Source: Laburnicola sp. R22_1 (lineage: Eukaryota > Ascomycota > Dothideomycetes > Pleosporales > Didymosphaeriaceae). From it: DNA of 64,000 nt. Positions 1-11,031 of the stretch are shown piece by piece. The stretch spans positions 62,001 through 126,000 of the forward strand of contig JACONQ010000007.1 in the NCBI GenBank assembly GCA_014281115.1, written 5' to 3'. How positions within the stretch are numbered: the stretch's first letter is position 1; each line of letters opens with the position of its first letter. The position numbers were made by a program, and so were the translations under genes. Below the pieces are notes generated by a model. It worked only from the letters and a program-made list of their open reading frames with translations. It was not told where the DNA came from and searched no databases.

Positions 1-822
1 AGGTCTGATGGATGCCGTTCTGGGTGTGGTGGACCCAGAGGGCGGCGTGGAAGTCGTCTGGGGAGGGGGAGAAAAGGGTGCGTGGGGAGGGTGGGGGCCG
101 AAGGTGCCGAGGAGCGGGGTGAGGTTTGTGGGGCTGCGGAGGATGTTTTCTTGATATGTATCTGTGGCTCCGTTGGCGGTGGTGGTGGTGTCGTGTTGGG
201 TTTGGGGTGGTATGCCGGCGTTTAGGGCCATGTGCGTGGTGCCTACTGCCGCGGCGATTGTCTGCCAGACGGGCTGGAGGGCTGGAGAGGGTGCTGGGTG
301 GGCGGCGAGGAGGGCTTTCCAAGGTGGTGATGTGAAGGTGTTGTGGGGGAGGAGGAGCATGGGGCGGTATATTGTGTATGATTCTGGGAACGTGGAGACT
401 AGGAGGTCCACTGATAGCTCCAAAGATATTAACAAGTCTTCTGGAAATGCCTCCAACGCTGATCTGAAAGCTTTTAGTACTGGATTTCCGCGCAAATATT
501 CGTCGTGTGCGATGTACGACGATATGGAGATCTCGTCCTGGAAGGCGGTAAGTCCTAGCTGTCGGAGTATGCCGTCGATGTGTGTCCGCGTTTCGTCAGC
601 TAAAAGTCCGTTCGTAGAAGTTGTTTCCTCGCTGCCAAGAAAAGGTATGGTGGTGGGAATGGCCATGCATGGTTGTTGTTCGTCTTCTTCGGTGGGCGAA
701 GCGTGCTGGGCGATTTTTCTTGACTTGTTCAATAACTTGTGGTCTTCCAATGCAGATTTGATCCTCTTGACATAATGCCGGGGCACTACCACCTCCATGT
801 ATGCTTGCTTAATGGAAGCCAT
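1..822 (-). CDS. TRM12: tRNA wybutosine-synthesizing protein 2 (TYW2/Trm12), 5' part, apparent frameshift
   Basis: Read on the minus strand from ATG 822-820 the frame is open for about 245 codons, then the recognisable family sequence continues in another frame to the window edge, so the C-terminal catalytic half lies outside. TYW2 transfers the 3-amino-3-carboxypropyl group of S-adenosylmethionine to the tricyclic base at position 37 of tRNA-Phe in wybutosine synthesis. The evidence is the family-like stretch NLTPLLGTFG followed by DDFHAALWVHHTQNG, which precedes the SAM-binding part in this family. The two stretches need a -1 shift between about 70 and 105; a G5 run at 93-97 is the likely site, and one extra base there would join the frames. 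This may be a sequencing indel or a real lesion. It is divergent from the Nudix gene, with 346 bp between them. The family call is from memory of conserved motifs. Confidence 0.65.
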   Translation of the reverse strand, partial: MASIKQAYMEVVVPRHYVKRIKSALEDHKLLNKSRKIAQHASPTEEDEQQPCMAIPTTIPFLGSEETTSTNGLLADETRTHIDGILRQLGLTAFQDEISISSYIAHDEYLRGNPVLKAFRSALEAFPEDLLISLELSVDLLVSTFPESYTIYRPMLLLPHNTFTSPPWKALLAAHPAPSPALQPVWQTIAAAVGTTHMALNAGIPPQTQHDTTTTANGATDTYQENILRSPTNLTPLLGTFGPHPPHAPFSPPPQTTSTPPSGSTTPRTASIRP

Positions 823-1168
823 ATTTTCCTCATTCCAACTCCTGAATGGTGAAGTAATTTTGGAGAATTGAGAGTTGGTGCGAAGTTTGGAAAGTCGGGA
901 GCATTTAATCCACCGGCATCCAAAAGCAGCGACGAGTTACAGAAACATTGTATGGTAGTGTATGACGAGCGTGACAAGCCGCAGTAGGTTGTTGGTTTGC
1001 TGAGACGTACGTTGGACATTTGATTGAAGGACGAAGGCGACCTCTCACAGCTACCCCGCCACCCCGCCCCCACCAAAACTCGCCGGCCACCGAACGTCCG
1101 CCCCACTTCTTCCCCCAAGCTCCCACCAAGCCATCCTTTCTCCCACAACAACCCCCCTATCCGCAAAA
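823..1168. promoter_or_regulatory. Divergent promoter, TRM12 / Nudix hydrolase
   Basis: This 346-bp non-coding gap separates two start codons pointing away from each other. The side next to the Nudix ATG is C-rich and pyrimidine-biased on the plus strand and ends in CCGCAAAAATG, a good fungal start context. No clear TATA box was seen. Confidence 0.5.
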
Positions 1169-2170
1169 ATGTCGCGCACATACCTCGCCCTTATCAACGA
1201 AGTCGACGGGTACACGCTCCTTCCTCTCCAACCCTCAATCCAATCCACTAACACGCGCCAACTCAGCTTCCCCTACTACCAAGTCGACCCCGACCTCTAC
1301 GCCGCCAGCATATCCACATACTACGAGTTGCGCGTCACAGACCACGGCTATGCGCTGGGCTACATGCTCCCCTCGGTGGCCGAAGTCTTCCGCGGCATCC
1401 CGCACTGGGAGCTCGATGACCAAGACCGCATCTTGACGCTTACGGGTGGAAGCACCGCCGCGGAGCGCTCTGCTATCGTCGCTACCACGCTCGTTGCGCT
1501 GCGCAAGACGGGCCACTTCAAGGTGCTGGAGAAGTGGAGGGGTGAGCTGTATCCCGTGTACGGGCGGAGTAAAGAGCTGCTGTTTGATGTGGAGAGGAGC
1601 GCGAGTCTGCTGCTGGGCGTCGTCACGTACGGTGTGCATCTTACTGCTTTTGTGCGGAAGGAGGGTGAGCTGCGGATCTGGGTGCCGAGGCGGGCGCGCA
1701 CGAAGCAGACGTATGGGGGGATGTTGGATAATGCGGTCGCTGGGGGAATTGCGTCTGGGGAAATTGCTTTTGAGAGCTTGGTTAGAGAGTGTGCTGAGGA
1801 GGCGTCTTTGCCGGCAGAGCTGGTGAGGAGCAAAACGAAGACATGCGGATGCATCACGTACTACTACGTACGTGATGAGCGGGCGGGGGGAGAGACAGGC
1901 CTGATGCAGCCGGAGGTGCAGTATGTGTATGACCTAGAGTTGCCCGAGGATGTGATACCCAAGCCTGGCGACGACGAGGTGGAGGAGTTCTATCTGTGGA
2001 GCGCAGACGAGGTCAAAGAGCATCTGGCGAAAGGAGAGTTCAAGCCGAACTGCGCCGCGGTTATGATAGACTTCTTCGTACGGCACGGCATCCTGACACC
2101 GGAGAACGAGAAGGACTTCATCGAGATAGTGGCGCGGCTGCACCGCAGATTCGAGTTTCCTACTCTGTAG
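1169..2170 (+). CDS. Nudix hydrolase, oxidised thiamin diphosphate family (DUF4743 + Nudix)
   Basis: Single-exon protein of 333 aa. The N-terminal about 150 residues match the DUF4743-type domain that precedes the Nudix fold in yeast YJR142W, plant Nudix 20/24 and the N-terminal half of fission-yeast Tnr3. The Nudix box is at residues 192-214: G192, E198, then R206-E207 and E210-E211, the GX5EX7REXXEE pattern with an Ala (A212) replacing the usual Gly after EE. Family members hydrolyse damaged (oxo/oxy) forms of thiamin diphosphate, a metabolite-repair role in the cytosol; that substrate is known for the family and inferred here. The start is the first ATG after a stop-rich leader with A at -3. 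The gene converges on RPB8, with 178 bp between the stop codons. Confidence 0.88.
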   Translation: MSRTYLALINEVDGYTLLPLQPSIQSTNTRQLSFPYYQVDPDLYAASISTYYELRVTDHGYALGYMLPSVAEVFRGIPHWELDDQDRILTLTGGSTAAERSAIVATTLVALRKTGHFKVLEKWRGELYPVYGRSKELLFDVERSASLLLGVVTYGVHLTAFVRKEGELRIWVPRRARTKQTYGGMLDNAVAGGIASGEIAFESLVRECAEEASLPAELVRSKTKTCGCITYYYVRDERAGGETGLMQPEVQYVYDLELPEDVIPKPGDDEVEEFYLWSADEVKEHLAKGEFKPNCAAVMIDFFVRHGILTPENEKDFIEIVARLHRRFEFPTL

Positions 2171-2348
2171 AAGACAGGATTGAACATCTAAGTAAGGACG
2201 CCCACGGGGTATCCACACTGGCACCTGTTGCCGAAATAGACTAGACCAAATGATACCACTCCACACTTTTCCTGAACGCCATCCATGCTGTGGTTTGTGT
2301 GCTGTTGCGAGATGTAGGCGAGATCTATGCTGAGATGAGACGGGGCGC

Positions 2349-2845
2349 TTATTTCTTGATGAGCATATAAAGGTGCTCGATCTTGAGGCCCGTAAGCTTT
2401 TTGAACGGGCCGGACATGACGAGCAGCAGCCCCCCAAACGAAAGGTAAACCTTGCTATATGTCGGTCAGCCCCTCCTCGATTCAAACCCTGCCTTTGACC
2501 AAGAACTTACACATTACTCCCCTCCTCCTCGTCCGTCACCCTGTACACCTTCCCATAACACACATAATCGTACATATCCGCCAACGTCGACTCGGCGCCC
2601 TTCTTCTGCAGATCTCTCCAGCCCGCCTTCTCGTCCGCCTTCGAGCCGTCCAAATTCAGCGTGTTCACAAGGACGAGGTTGAGTGTGTCGCCGACACTAA
2701 CGGGGAATAGTTCATGGTTTATGTCGAGGGTGAGCGAGATGGTGTTGTCGGTCGAGGCGCCTGTCAGGCGTGATACGCGGTCGTAGTGCGCCTGGTCGAC
2801 GTCGCTTATGGTAAAGGTATCTTCGAAGAGCTGCGCGTCGGCCAT
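2349..2845 (-). CDS. RPB8: RNA polymerases I/II/III shared subunit RPABC3 (Rpb8)
   Basis: Two exons on the minus strand, 2845-2511 and 2454-2349, with a 56-nt intron (GTAAGT donor, ATATAG acceptor) that joins in frame to give 146 aa, the same length as yeast Rpb8. The protein starts MADAQLFEDTFTI and continues with DVDQAHYDRVSRL; the second exon supplies KVYLSFGGLLLVMSGP and the C-terminal LKIEHLYMLIKK. This OB-fold subunit is common to all three nuclear RNA polymerases. No acidic or basic extension is seen. The start ATG lies in GCCATGG context (minus strand CCATGGC). It is divergent from the F-box gene. Confidence 0.95.
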
Positions 2846-3447
2846 GGTGGGCGGCCCAGGTAGAGGTAGGTATGCGAGCGAAGTGGTATCGGTGGTCGCT
2901 TTCGCTCTGGAAATTCGGGATCGGCGGGGCACGGGGTGGATTGCAAAGCTACAGGAGCGTTCCGGCCGGATGACAGGTGTAGGAGCCAAATTTTGCGCAA
3001 AGCCCGAAGCTACAAAGCGAGCTGGAGGGGTGAAAGAAAACAGCTCCGAGGCAAGTTCCGGCCGGTCCAAGGTTTCGCCGCGGCCGACAAGGATATCCGC
3101 CCTCCGCCCGCCGCCCCAGCCTGCAGACAAACACCCCACCTCGTTTCTCTTGGTGACCTCTTGCTGGCACCAGCCGACTGCTTTCGTGTGATATTGGGGT
3201 CTGTGGTAGACGAACTGAGTTACTACACGAGGAATGTGCAGTTGCTGAGCCACGGTACTGTTCTGGTCGTATCGATACCATTGCCCCGGCAGTCCGTCGG
3301 CTCCAAGTGTGCCAGTCTTGCCCTCGAGGTCACTTGCGCCACTATCCAAGCGCCATCGACAGTAGCGTACAGGACTGCTACTCGCCCTCCACGTCTCCAG
3401 CGCCCCGGCATGCAAGAGACCTGCGCTCGTGTGCAGTAGACGTATAC
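2846..3447. promoter_or_regulatory. Divergent promoter, RPB8 / F-box gene
   Basis: About 600 bp without a convincing gene. An open frame runs through from 3307 into the F-box gene, but the conserved protein starts at ATG 3448; other frames here are low-quality shadows. No TATA box was recognised. Confidence 0.4.
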
Positions 3448-6333
3448 ATGAGCAACGCGGTGCTCGACCTGCTACGCCTTTGCGGCGAGCTCGGCCTCCC
3501 AACCGGCGACATGCCACCAGCGTCGCTCTACGATGCTGCTGCTGCTGCTGCTGCTGCTGCGTACAACCCAGACAGCCGCGAGCAGAGCCCCCCGGCCCCG
3601 GGCCCCACGGTGCCCTCCCTCGACCACTTCCTCTTGCCCAAGAAGCAGACGTCGCCGTTCTTACAGCTGCCCAACGACCTGTTCAAATGCATCATGGACT
3701 ATCTCGACCGCGACTCGGCCTGGGCTTTGAAGCGCCTTTGCAAAGGCATGGCAACATCAAAAGTCGTGAACGAGCTGATGTACCGATATCCCCTGCAATC
3801 CGACGACGTTATAAATATAAAGCTGGCAGATTGGAAGTACAGGTCCTCGGGCATGGCGCGTTGGAACTGCTTCCAGCAGAGTATCAACGATAGCAATCGG
3901 CATCATGTGCACAAGCTCTCAATTAGCCACTGGGCCAGCATCGCCGACTTTAAGTGGATAGAAGCCAACCTACCCGCCTTGAACAGCCTTGACCTCACAG
4001 CCATCAAGGACTTTGTGTGGACGCCAGAGGAGACCTGGACGTGGAAAGAGCTGGCTGAGGCATGTCCAAAGCTCTTCGCCCGCGTCGAGGAACTCGAAGT
4101 GTCTAATTGGGCTGACTACACGGTGCATTCGCGGATCGAGTATAGCTATGCATGGGGTGACTACAGGTTCAAGCACAACTTCCGCATGTCGCGACGGCGA
4201 GACGGCGGTTCCATCGCGAAGATGATCTTTCCATGTTGCACCAAACTCAAAACTCTGGTGAGTTATCCTGGGATGCGTGATGGTTTCCATGGCTGACTTT
4301 ATGGTGCAGGCCATCAGGGAGCGTCACTCGGGCTTCCACACGTGGAATGAATGGGAAGTTCACCAACGTGTCTGCTGCCTTGTCGATGGTATTTCAAATA
4401 ACTGTCCGCCTACCTTGAAAAAGCTGCGGGTCCACGACTACGGTGAGTTCGCACATGCATCCCCACCCCCATGAAATAATTTGTGTCCGATGTCAAAACC
4501 CAACAGCCAACAGTACAGTATGCAAACCATATTTATAATTTGGTTAATATAGCTAGAAGTAACTCCTTGTATAAAGGAAGCTTATAAAGGGATTTCTAGC
4601 TTACAGGGCAGCTCACAGGTGCTGTGTTGACTTTGGCAGCATCTTGGCATCGGACACGAATTATTTCATGGGGTGTCCCCAGTACATACGCTAACATCTA
4701 CGTGCAGCCTCCTATCGCTCGCTCTTCTCTACCGACGCTTCTGATTGGCCGAACATCACAGATATCGAGATAGACTTATACTCATGGATGGAAGCCCGTC
4801 GAGATAGGGATATGATCGGATTCATCCCATATCGCATCACACGAGGCGACCACCACCGCGATGAGGAGGAGGTATTCAACGACAAGACATACGATGGCTG
4901 CACGCGAGATCATATGACGCTAGGTGAGTCGAGTTACCCTTGGATCTGGAATGCAAGTGAGACGTATGCTCATCCACCCATTCATAGGTAATATCATCGT
5001 TCAAGGTGTTGGCACGTCTTTCGACGGTCTGCTCAACAGTCTGCAGACCATCACGCAAAAGTATCCGTCCGTGAACATAAGGCCGATCAACAGCCTTCGA
5101 GATATCACATTACGTCCCTTCCACCTGGTCAACGTCAACCAGCGGCGGCTTCCTCCCCATAATGCTCAGCAAATCAATGCACAATCACAACCTGACCCCG
5201 TGTCAACCCCGGAGATACAGGAGGCCCTACGGTGGCTTGCAGAAAAGTGCGACTGGAGACCCATCCTATCGTGGGACAGCATGATGTGCGACGTCTTCCC
5301 CGCTAATGTAGAACCTAACCGACATCTCCTGCCGAAGCCTGAAGTGCTGTCTCGCATTCAGATCATGTTCTCCACGTTACGTTCGCTCAATATCCCCATT
5401 CGTCTCTCCATCGGCGACCGGGCAAATAGCTGTCCGACCTCGGGCTTAGATGGCTCACTCTACTTCGGCGACTACAAGACCTTTGTGGGCGAGGGCGAGG
5501 ATCGGCACGAGCTGCTGGCGCCTACACAGGCCTGCTTCAACTTGACGGGCATTGCTCACATGGTGGACGAACTTACCATACAGTATCCCTTCGACGTGCC
5601 CGGTGTTCACGGCCTGCTGCCCGCGTCGAAGCGCCCCACGGAGGCGGAGAAGAAGCTGTTCCACCGCGAAATGAAAGGCTGGCGTCGCTTCTGGCAACGG
5701 TATGCGCGGCAATTCACGAATCTGAAGAAACTTACCGTCAAAGTGCCTGGGGATATCTACAACGACTGGGGCAAGTGCCAGGGCCTGCGCGAGCTGCTCG
5801 GCGACGAGCGCTGGGATACGCTGGACATGGAAGAGAAAGGTGGGTTTTGTCCGTCCCCGTTCCGTCCATCTAACTTGCGCAACGTGTTGCGCGATGATAG
5901 ATGGATGCTTACTAACTGGGCGGCTTTGACAGGTGAAGACTTTGGCTGGTTGGGCGGATACTACCCGTTACCCAGCTTACGATATAACTTTGCGCGGCGG
6001 CGGCCCCGGATGAAGTTTGTGCAGCGTGTCTTTTTTCGCGAGGATAGCGAGCCGCTTCATCTGAGGGTGGTGCCGCCCGGCTTGTCGGACGAGGAGCGCG
6101 AGGGGAGGGTTATCTCTGATGAGGAGATTGCGGGGGGTGAGGAGGGGGGTGGGGAGCATCGGTTTTGGCCGGCAGGGAGTAGTAGGGAGGGGAAGAAGGG
6201 AGATGAGAAGGAGAAGGAGAGGGAAGGGGAGAGGGAGGGGGGTGAGAAGCGGAAGGTTGAGGAGGTGGGGAGTGGTGGGGAGGAGGGGAAGGCGAAGAAG
6301 GCGAAGACGAAGGTGGAGGGAGCGATTGAGTGA
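3448..6333 (+). CDS. F-box protein with LRR-like body
   Basis: Five exons inferred: 3448-4257, 4310-4442, 4708-4923, 4988-5839, 5933-6333, about 803 aa, all joining in frame at GTGAGT/GTGGGT donors with CTAAC or CTGAC branch sites. The last intron (93 nt) is a multiple of three and open, so its retention would also be readable. The F-box lies at about residues 69-108 (FLQLPNDLFKCIMDYLDRDS). F-box proteins are substrate adaptors of SCF ubiquitin ligases; the target is unknown. The middle resembles degenerate leucine-rich repeats of fungal F-box proteins. A poly-Ala tract from a GCT run (3533-3561) lies near the N-terminus, and the last about 75 residues are a Glu/Lys/Gly-rich tail. The second intron is long (265 nt) because of a palindromic insertion. 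No narrower function can be given. Confidence 0.75.
4467..4673. repeat. MITE-like palindromic insertion inside an F-box intron
   Basis: A 26-bp terminal inverted repeat with one mismatch bounds this 207-bp segment: left arm 4467-4492 (CCCCATGAAATAATT...) and right arm 4648-4673. Weaker complementarity continues inward. The whole unit sits within intron 2 of the F-box gene (4443-4707), leaving donor, branch site and acceptor intact. No clear target duplication was seen. It could be a MITE or an introner-like element. Confidence 0.6.
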
Positions 6334-7539
6334 TTGAGTGAGGAGTTTGCTTGGAGTTGTGAAGAGGTGGAGAGGTGGTGGAGGGGCTGCGCGATGTGCG
6401 ATGGGCTGCGTTTCTTTTCTTCGTTGATCATGCGGTATGGCATGGTGGCGGGGCTGCTCAGCACTCAGCAGGCTCCATACATCCCGGGAGAGGCGGGGGA
6501 AAGGATGCATCTGTCTGATCTGCATCTGCATCTGCATCTGCATCCTCGTGGCGTTTCCCTTTGTTTTCTTCTTTGCTTTCTTTCTTTCTTTCTGCTTTCT
6601 TTCTTTCTTTCTGCTTTCTTTCTTTCTTTCTAGAGTGTGTGTATTAGAATTTTTTGGGGGGGGGGGCGCGTTGGGGGATGATAGATAGATGGGTGGATGG
6701 GTGGGTGGCGGGGGAAGGAAGGGTAGACTCAGACTCAGACTTGGGGAAGATACGTATGTACGTATCGTATGTGGCTGCTGCTGCTGTTGCTGCTGGCTGC
6801 ATGGGTGGGTAGGGGGGAGATGTTTGAAAAATAAATCATGTATTTGGTATGATGTGTATGTATGTGTCGTTTGTCGTTTGTTGTTTGTTATTTAGATGTG
6901 ATGGTTGTGTAATTTCTTAATTAGATGTGGTGTTAGGGTAGGGTTGTAGGGTAGTGTAGTATAGTGTAATATAGTATAGTATAGTGTAGTGTAGTGCAGT
7001 TTCGGTGCAGTAAAGTGAGTACCTACAGTTAGAGAGAGAGAGAGAGGTAGGATATGGGCATAGGCATAGGTATAGGGTTGTGATTAATGCGCTGGGCTGG
7101 ATGGGAACTTTTGACGCAACCTACCCATTTGGGGTGGGGGGGATTTGATGGACAGACGGGGAAATAGCTGGAGGGATTTTGGTCGTGCGGGGAGGGTTGG
7201 GTAGGGAGGTGTGGACATGGACATGGACGGTTAAGGGTAGGTAGGAGTCACGATCGAGGGTACGTACGATGGGTGGGTGAAGAAGTATCGTTATTATGTG
7301 ATTCATTTAGATGGCGGTGCCTTGACGGGCAGATGAAGGGTGGGTGGGGTATCGCTATGGAGAGATGGAAGATGGAGTACATGTGGGGGTTTTGGACAGA
7401 GAAGTTTTTTTTGTGAAGTATCAAGGTCAGCATCGGCTTCGCTAGTTGGAAGGGCTAAAGAGAGACGTGCATGTCGGTTGTCCTAGGCAAGACTTTTGAA
7501 CATGGATAGATGATAGATAGCCGGAAGCGAGATAGATGG
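6334..7539. other. Convergent intergenic region with microsatellites
   Basis: Region between the 3' ends of the F-box gene and SEN34. It holds a TGCATC hexamer run (about 6520-6544), a CTTT/CTTTT pyrimidine tract (6574-6632), a G10 run near 6656, TAGTG/TATAG pentamers (about 6945-7000) and an AG run near 7031. No coding sequence could be supported. Confidence 0.6.
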
Positions 7540-8472
7540 TCACAAGCCAGCCCATTCGATCGAGAAGGCCCGCACGGGGGCCGTCTTCCCACTGTCTCCA
7601 TCCGCCGTGTTCTTCTCCTCTCCGCCGATGAGATAGGCCTTCTTCACGCCCGTGCCCAGTCTGCCGCCGCCAATGACGTCGAGCAGGTCAAACTGCTCGT
7701 CCCAGGCCAAGCCCGTCGCGAGAAAGTGGCTGTGGAAGCGCAGCGGGTCGCCGGGGTAGACGGAGTAGTGGCATCCGAAGCGTAGGCCCGGCATCGTGAA
7801 GTAACCCTTCGAATGCAGATAGCGAAAAAGCGGATAGCTGTTCGGAACTTCGGGCAGCGCCGCAACGGCATCAGCGGGAGGTGTCGACAGCGGAGGGTAC
7901 GACGTCGTGGGTGTGATGAAGGTAGGCTCCAGCTTCTTCTCTGGGGCTGCAACAACCGACAGCACCTCATCATCCCTGGCGCCGTCGAAGAGCGAAACAG
8001 AGGAGCCATCGCCGTCCGCATCGCTCGCAGCCGACGCCGATGCACACTCTTCGCTCTTCTTCCCACCGCTCACCAATCCCTTCTCCCTCAACGCCCTCTC
8101 GCTCCTCTCCCCAGCCTTCCTCACAACCTCCCTACTAATCTCGGCACCCCTCTCATCCATCTCCCTCAAATACTCCATCCTATCCTCCCTGCGCATATCG
8201 AGAAACCCGCTCCGATGCACCACGGCATCATCGACGATATACGCATGGCCCCGCTCGACCAGCACCCTCGCCTCCTCAGGCGTAAGCTGCAGCGGAACCC
8301 CCAGAAAAACATTCTGCTGGCTCAAATTCGGAATCGTACCGACCAGCACGCCCGTGATGTTGTGCGCGCGACGCGCATGCGCGACAGTCGCCGGGTCGAA
8401 GAGCAGATACCTGCCCGCGACTTTGGAAATGGGAAACGGTTCAGGGACCGGAGGCGGTGCATCCGGAGCCAT
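7540..8472 (-). CDS. SEN34: tRNA-splicing endonuclease catalytic subunit Sen34
   Basis: Intronless 310-aa protein. The C-terminal domain carries the endonuclease signature HYSVYPGDPLRFHSHF and a downstream VKKAYLIGG. Spacing to yeast Sen34 suggests a catalytic triad of Tyr239, His247 and Lys277 or Lys278 (Tyr to His eight residues apart, as in the family). The N-terminal domain (about residues 15-80) matches the Sen34 N-domain; a charged, low-complexity linker (about 95-205) is typical of fungal orthologues. With Sen2, Sen15 and Sen54 it cuts pre-tRNA introns; Sen34 makes the 3'-splice-site cut. The start is the first ATG of the frame at 8472, in a CACCATGGC context. Confidence 0.93.
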   Translation of the reverse strand: MAPDAPPPVPEPFPISKVAGRYLLFDPATVAHARRAHNITGVLVGTIPNLSQQNVFLGVPLQLTPEEARVLVERGHAYIVDDAVVHRSGFLDMRREDRMEYLREMDERGAEISREVVRKAGERSERALREKGLVSGGKKSEECASASAASDADGDGSSVSLFDGARDDEVLSVVAAPEKKLEPTFITPTTSYPPLSTPPADAVAALPEVPNSYPLFRYLHSKGYFTMPGLRFGCHYSVYPGDPLRFHSHFLATGLAWDEQFDLLDVIGGGRLGTGVKKAYLIGGEEKNTADGDSGKTAPVRAFSIEWAGL

Positions 8473-9058
8473 GGTGGTGCTGCGTGTTCTGCGTTAGTTG
8501 AGGCTTCGCGCAGACGGAGGTGCAGTGCGGGGTAGGAGGTAGGTAGGTTGGAGTCATAGTGTGAATACAAAAAAAATTGAGTCATCAGAATCCCGGAGGA
8601 TGTCAGTAGATTGACAGATTGAATTTTTGGTGATAATCATGTGAGAGGTGGGGTTTGTTTTGGGGTTGAGAACTTACCTTCTACTTGTACGGTTTCATGG
8701 TGCAGGATGGAAGTCGGAGGTGAGAGAAAGGTTTCTCGCGATTTTATGGGCGTGCCTTGGCGTGTGACTAAGCCGCGAGGCGAGGTTAGTTCAACGGGGA
8801 AACGGTAACGACCTGCCGTAGTCACGCTTGTAATCTGCTCGATTGAACATGACGAATACTGTGCGAACTGCATGCGTTCAACAACCCATCCGATTTACAC
8901 AGGTCATAATAAGAAGGCGTCAGGTGCAACCAAAAACGATTGTACTTCAAGGGTATCTCATCCGCTCACCCAAATGCTCCATTCCCTTCTTCTCTGCCCA
9001 CAAAAGCAACAATACTGCGCTTATATACTATACCCCTTTACTTGAAACACAGAGCGAA
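8473..9058. promoter_or_regulatory. SEN34 promoter and LCB3 3' region
   Basis: Both neighbours are on the minus strand, so this holds the LCB3 3' UTR and the SEN34 promoter. An A-run near 8569 and a possible minus-strand donor (GGTAAGTTCTC, about 8668-8678) hint at a 5'-UTR intron for SEN34; this is not certain. Confidence 0.35.
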
Positions 9059-11031
9059 TCACGACCGTACCCCTGTACCCAAGGCAATATACTCGAATAG
9101 AATAGGGTTACCGCAAACAGCAAGGTACCCAATGCCTATACAAGTCAGAAACACGAGAGAGTCATGTAAAAGTTGGACAGCTTACCTGTATAAATGATCA
9201 ACTTGGTGACGACTTCGACGTCGTACCTCACACGAGGTTTCATCAGCATCATGAAGATCTCCCGCTTCTCGTTCTTGGCTTCGGCCGGCGTCTGGACAGC
9301 AGATTCCAGCTCGCTGTCTGACGGCGACATGTCCACCGCCTCTACACTTCCCGTGCCCATCATCTGCTCGTAAGCTTGCACTTGTGAAGCCGCAGGTGTG
9401 GGAAGGAGGCTGGGCCCGGGCGGACTCTTGCCTCTTTGATTCGATTTCAAATCCTCCGTCGAGCCCTTCTTCTCGACTGGCGACCAGGTAGAGTCTTCGT
9501 GTACGGTCCCGTCTATTGAGTTGATGCTTTCCCTCCGCCGCCTATTACGGTAGGCGAGGGTCTCGTAAGCATCTGCCGCGGATTGTGGGCCAACGGATAC
9601 GGAGCGTTTGCGGGGATGTGCAAGGTTCTTGAGCATATGGGGTAACTCTGAGGCGGGGGGGATGACATTATCGTCTCCTCGCAGAGTCGGGATGCTAGTG
9701 TATTTGCTGAGTATGGTAAGCATTTGGACGTGAACACAGTATCACAGCCACCTACGAAGCGTTCAGGAAGAAAGCGCGGGGCAGATTCAACCGGGCGTGT
9801 TCCAACAAGCGAAATATAGGAGGTAGTATCTTGAAACAAGCTGTCTTCATGCTCGCTCGCCACAGAAAGATGACCACAACGCCGAGCAGAATCCTCAGAG
9901 CTGCCTTTGGCAAGCCAACATATTCCAGTCGAAACGGATTCGTCGATGGGACAGGGTCGTCGATGGCGAGGCCGCTCCATGCGTAGTGCCATCCCCCAAT
10001 GTTAACGCCGATGATGGTTCCGGCGAATGCAACGCTGTCGTCGAAACATGGACAGTCATCGGCAGGCTCGGGATGTATCCGGACTAGCGTAAAGATTGCC
10101 AGAGTAAGCACGATTGGGGATAGGGGGCTGCCACTGAAGAGCCAGCTATCAAAGCTTTGCTCGTATATCAATTGCGTGACAGCTATGGCTGCCCCAAGAA
10201 TGCTTCCGATTATAACGTCCAGAAAGCCGTGCATGCCACAATAGAGTCTGCCGAATATAATGGAGACGGCAAACCAGTAGCACAGGCCCTGCAGAGCGAT
10301 GAAGACGTCGGGGCGGTACTCTCCGCGTGCGCCATGGAGCATGTAGAGGGCATAGAAAGCCACGGAAACCGCATTGGTGGAGTGAGACGAGGGAAAGCCG
10401 TACTCCAAGGCAGCGGATCCGGACATGGTGATGCGCGAAAGCGGAGGAGACAGCGGGCGGGGGAGACAGAGCATGTCCTTGATGAAGCCGCTGAGGAAGA
10501 TGCCCACTGCCAGCATATGGACGGTCCTGCGCACGTCAGCGTGTGCTGCTTGGGCTGGCACATTCCTAGGACATGAATTTGAGGACAGTGTCTCGGCACG
10601 TGGTACTGTCCTGGCAGTGTCTGTTTGGTAGCAACATACGCTCGGGCAATGTTCGTATAGCCGCACCAGAACAGGATGGGCAAGAAGACCATGTAGAAGG
10701 TGTGCGTGCCCAGGTTCGCGGTTATGGCGAAGTACGAGTCCAGCGTCGACGAGCGCAGCCTGGCCTGCATGAGGGCGAGGTAGGGCGTCTCCCAGCGCAC
10801 GACGGGGATGAGGAAGTTCCGCAGGGCATTGCGCCACGGGGGCAGCCGTCGCGCATCTGCACAGGCAGGTCAGCTACAGCGTGTCGCGGGAGGAGTGCGC
10901 GCACAGTGGTCCTGGTGCTTGTTGCCCGCATCGAGCCTCGGCGGCTCCTTTTCTGGGGGGACGGGGGGGACTGGAGGGACTGGGGGGACGCTGGTCGCGG
11001 GCGGCGCGGAGCCGTCACGGGGCAGGCTCAT
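9059..11031 (-). CDS. LCB3: Long-chain-base-1-phosphate phosphatase (Lcb3/Ysr3 type, PAP2 family)
   Basis: Five exons inferred on the minus strand: 11031-10905, 10856-10640, 10526-9756, 9706-9186, 9135-9059, about 570 aa, every junction in frame. The three PAP2 phosphatase motifs are present: KX6RP (KDMLCLPRP), the PSSH motif in EYGFPSSHSTN, and RX5HX3D (RLYCGMHGFLD). Several hydrophobic segments fit a multi-pass ER protein. It would dephosphorylate dihydrosphingosine- and phytosphingosine-1-phosphate, returning bases to ceramide synthesis. The N-terminal Pro/Val-rich stretch and the lead-in to WRNALRNFLIPVVRWETPYL resemble fungal orthologues. The C-terminal half is cytosolic-looking (YETLAYRNRRRR) and ends in GIGYLAVCGNPILFEY. 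An in-frame ATG at 11076 is an alternative start. Divergent from RHO4. Confidence 0.9.

Noticed and set aside
164..775. Plus-strand gene at the left edge
   Set aside because: The open frame is antisense to TRM12 and has no family similarity.
9513..9992. Separate minus-strand protein inside LCB3
   Set aside because: It bridges an intron of LCB3 in the wrong frame; the LCB3 exons on both sides join cleanly without it.
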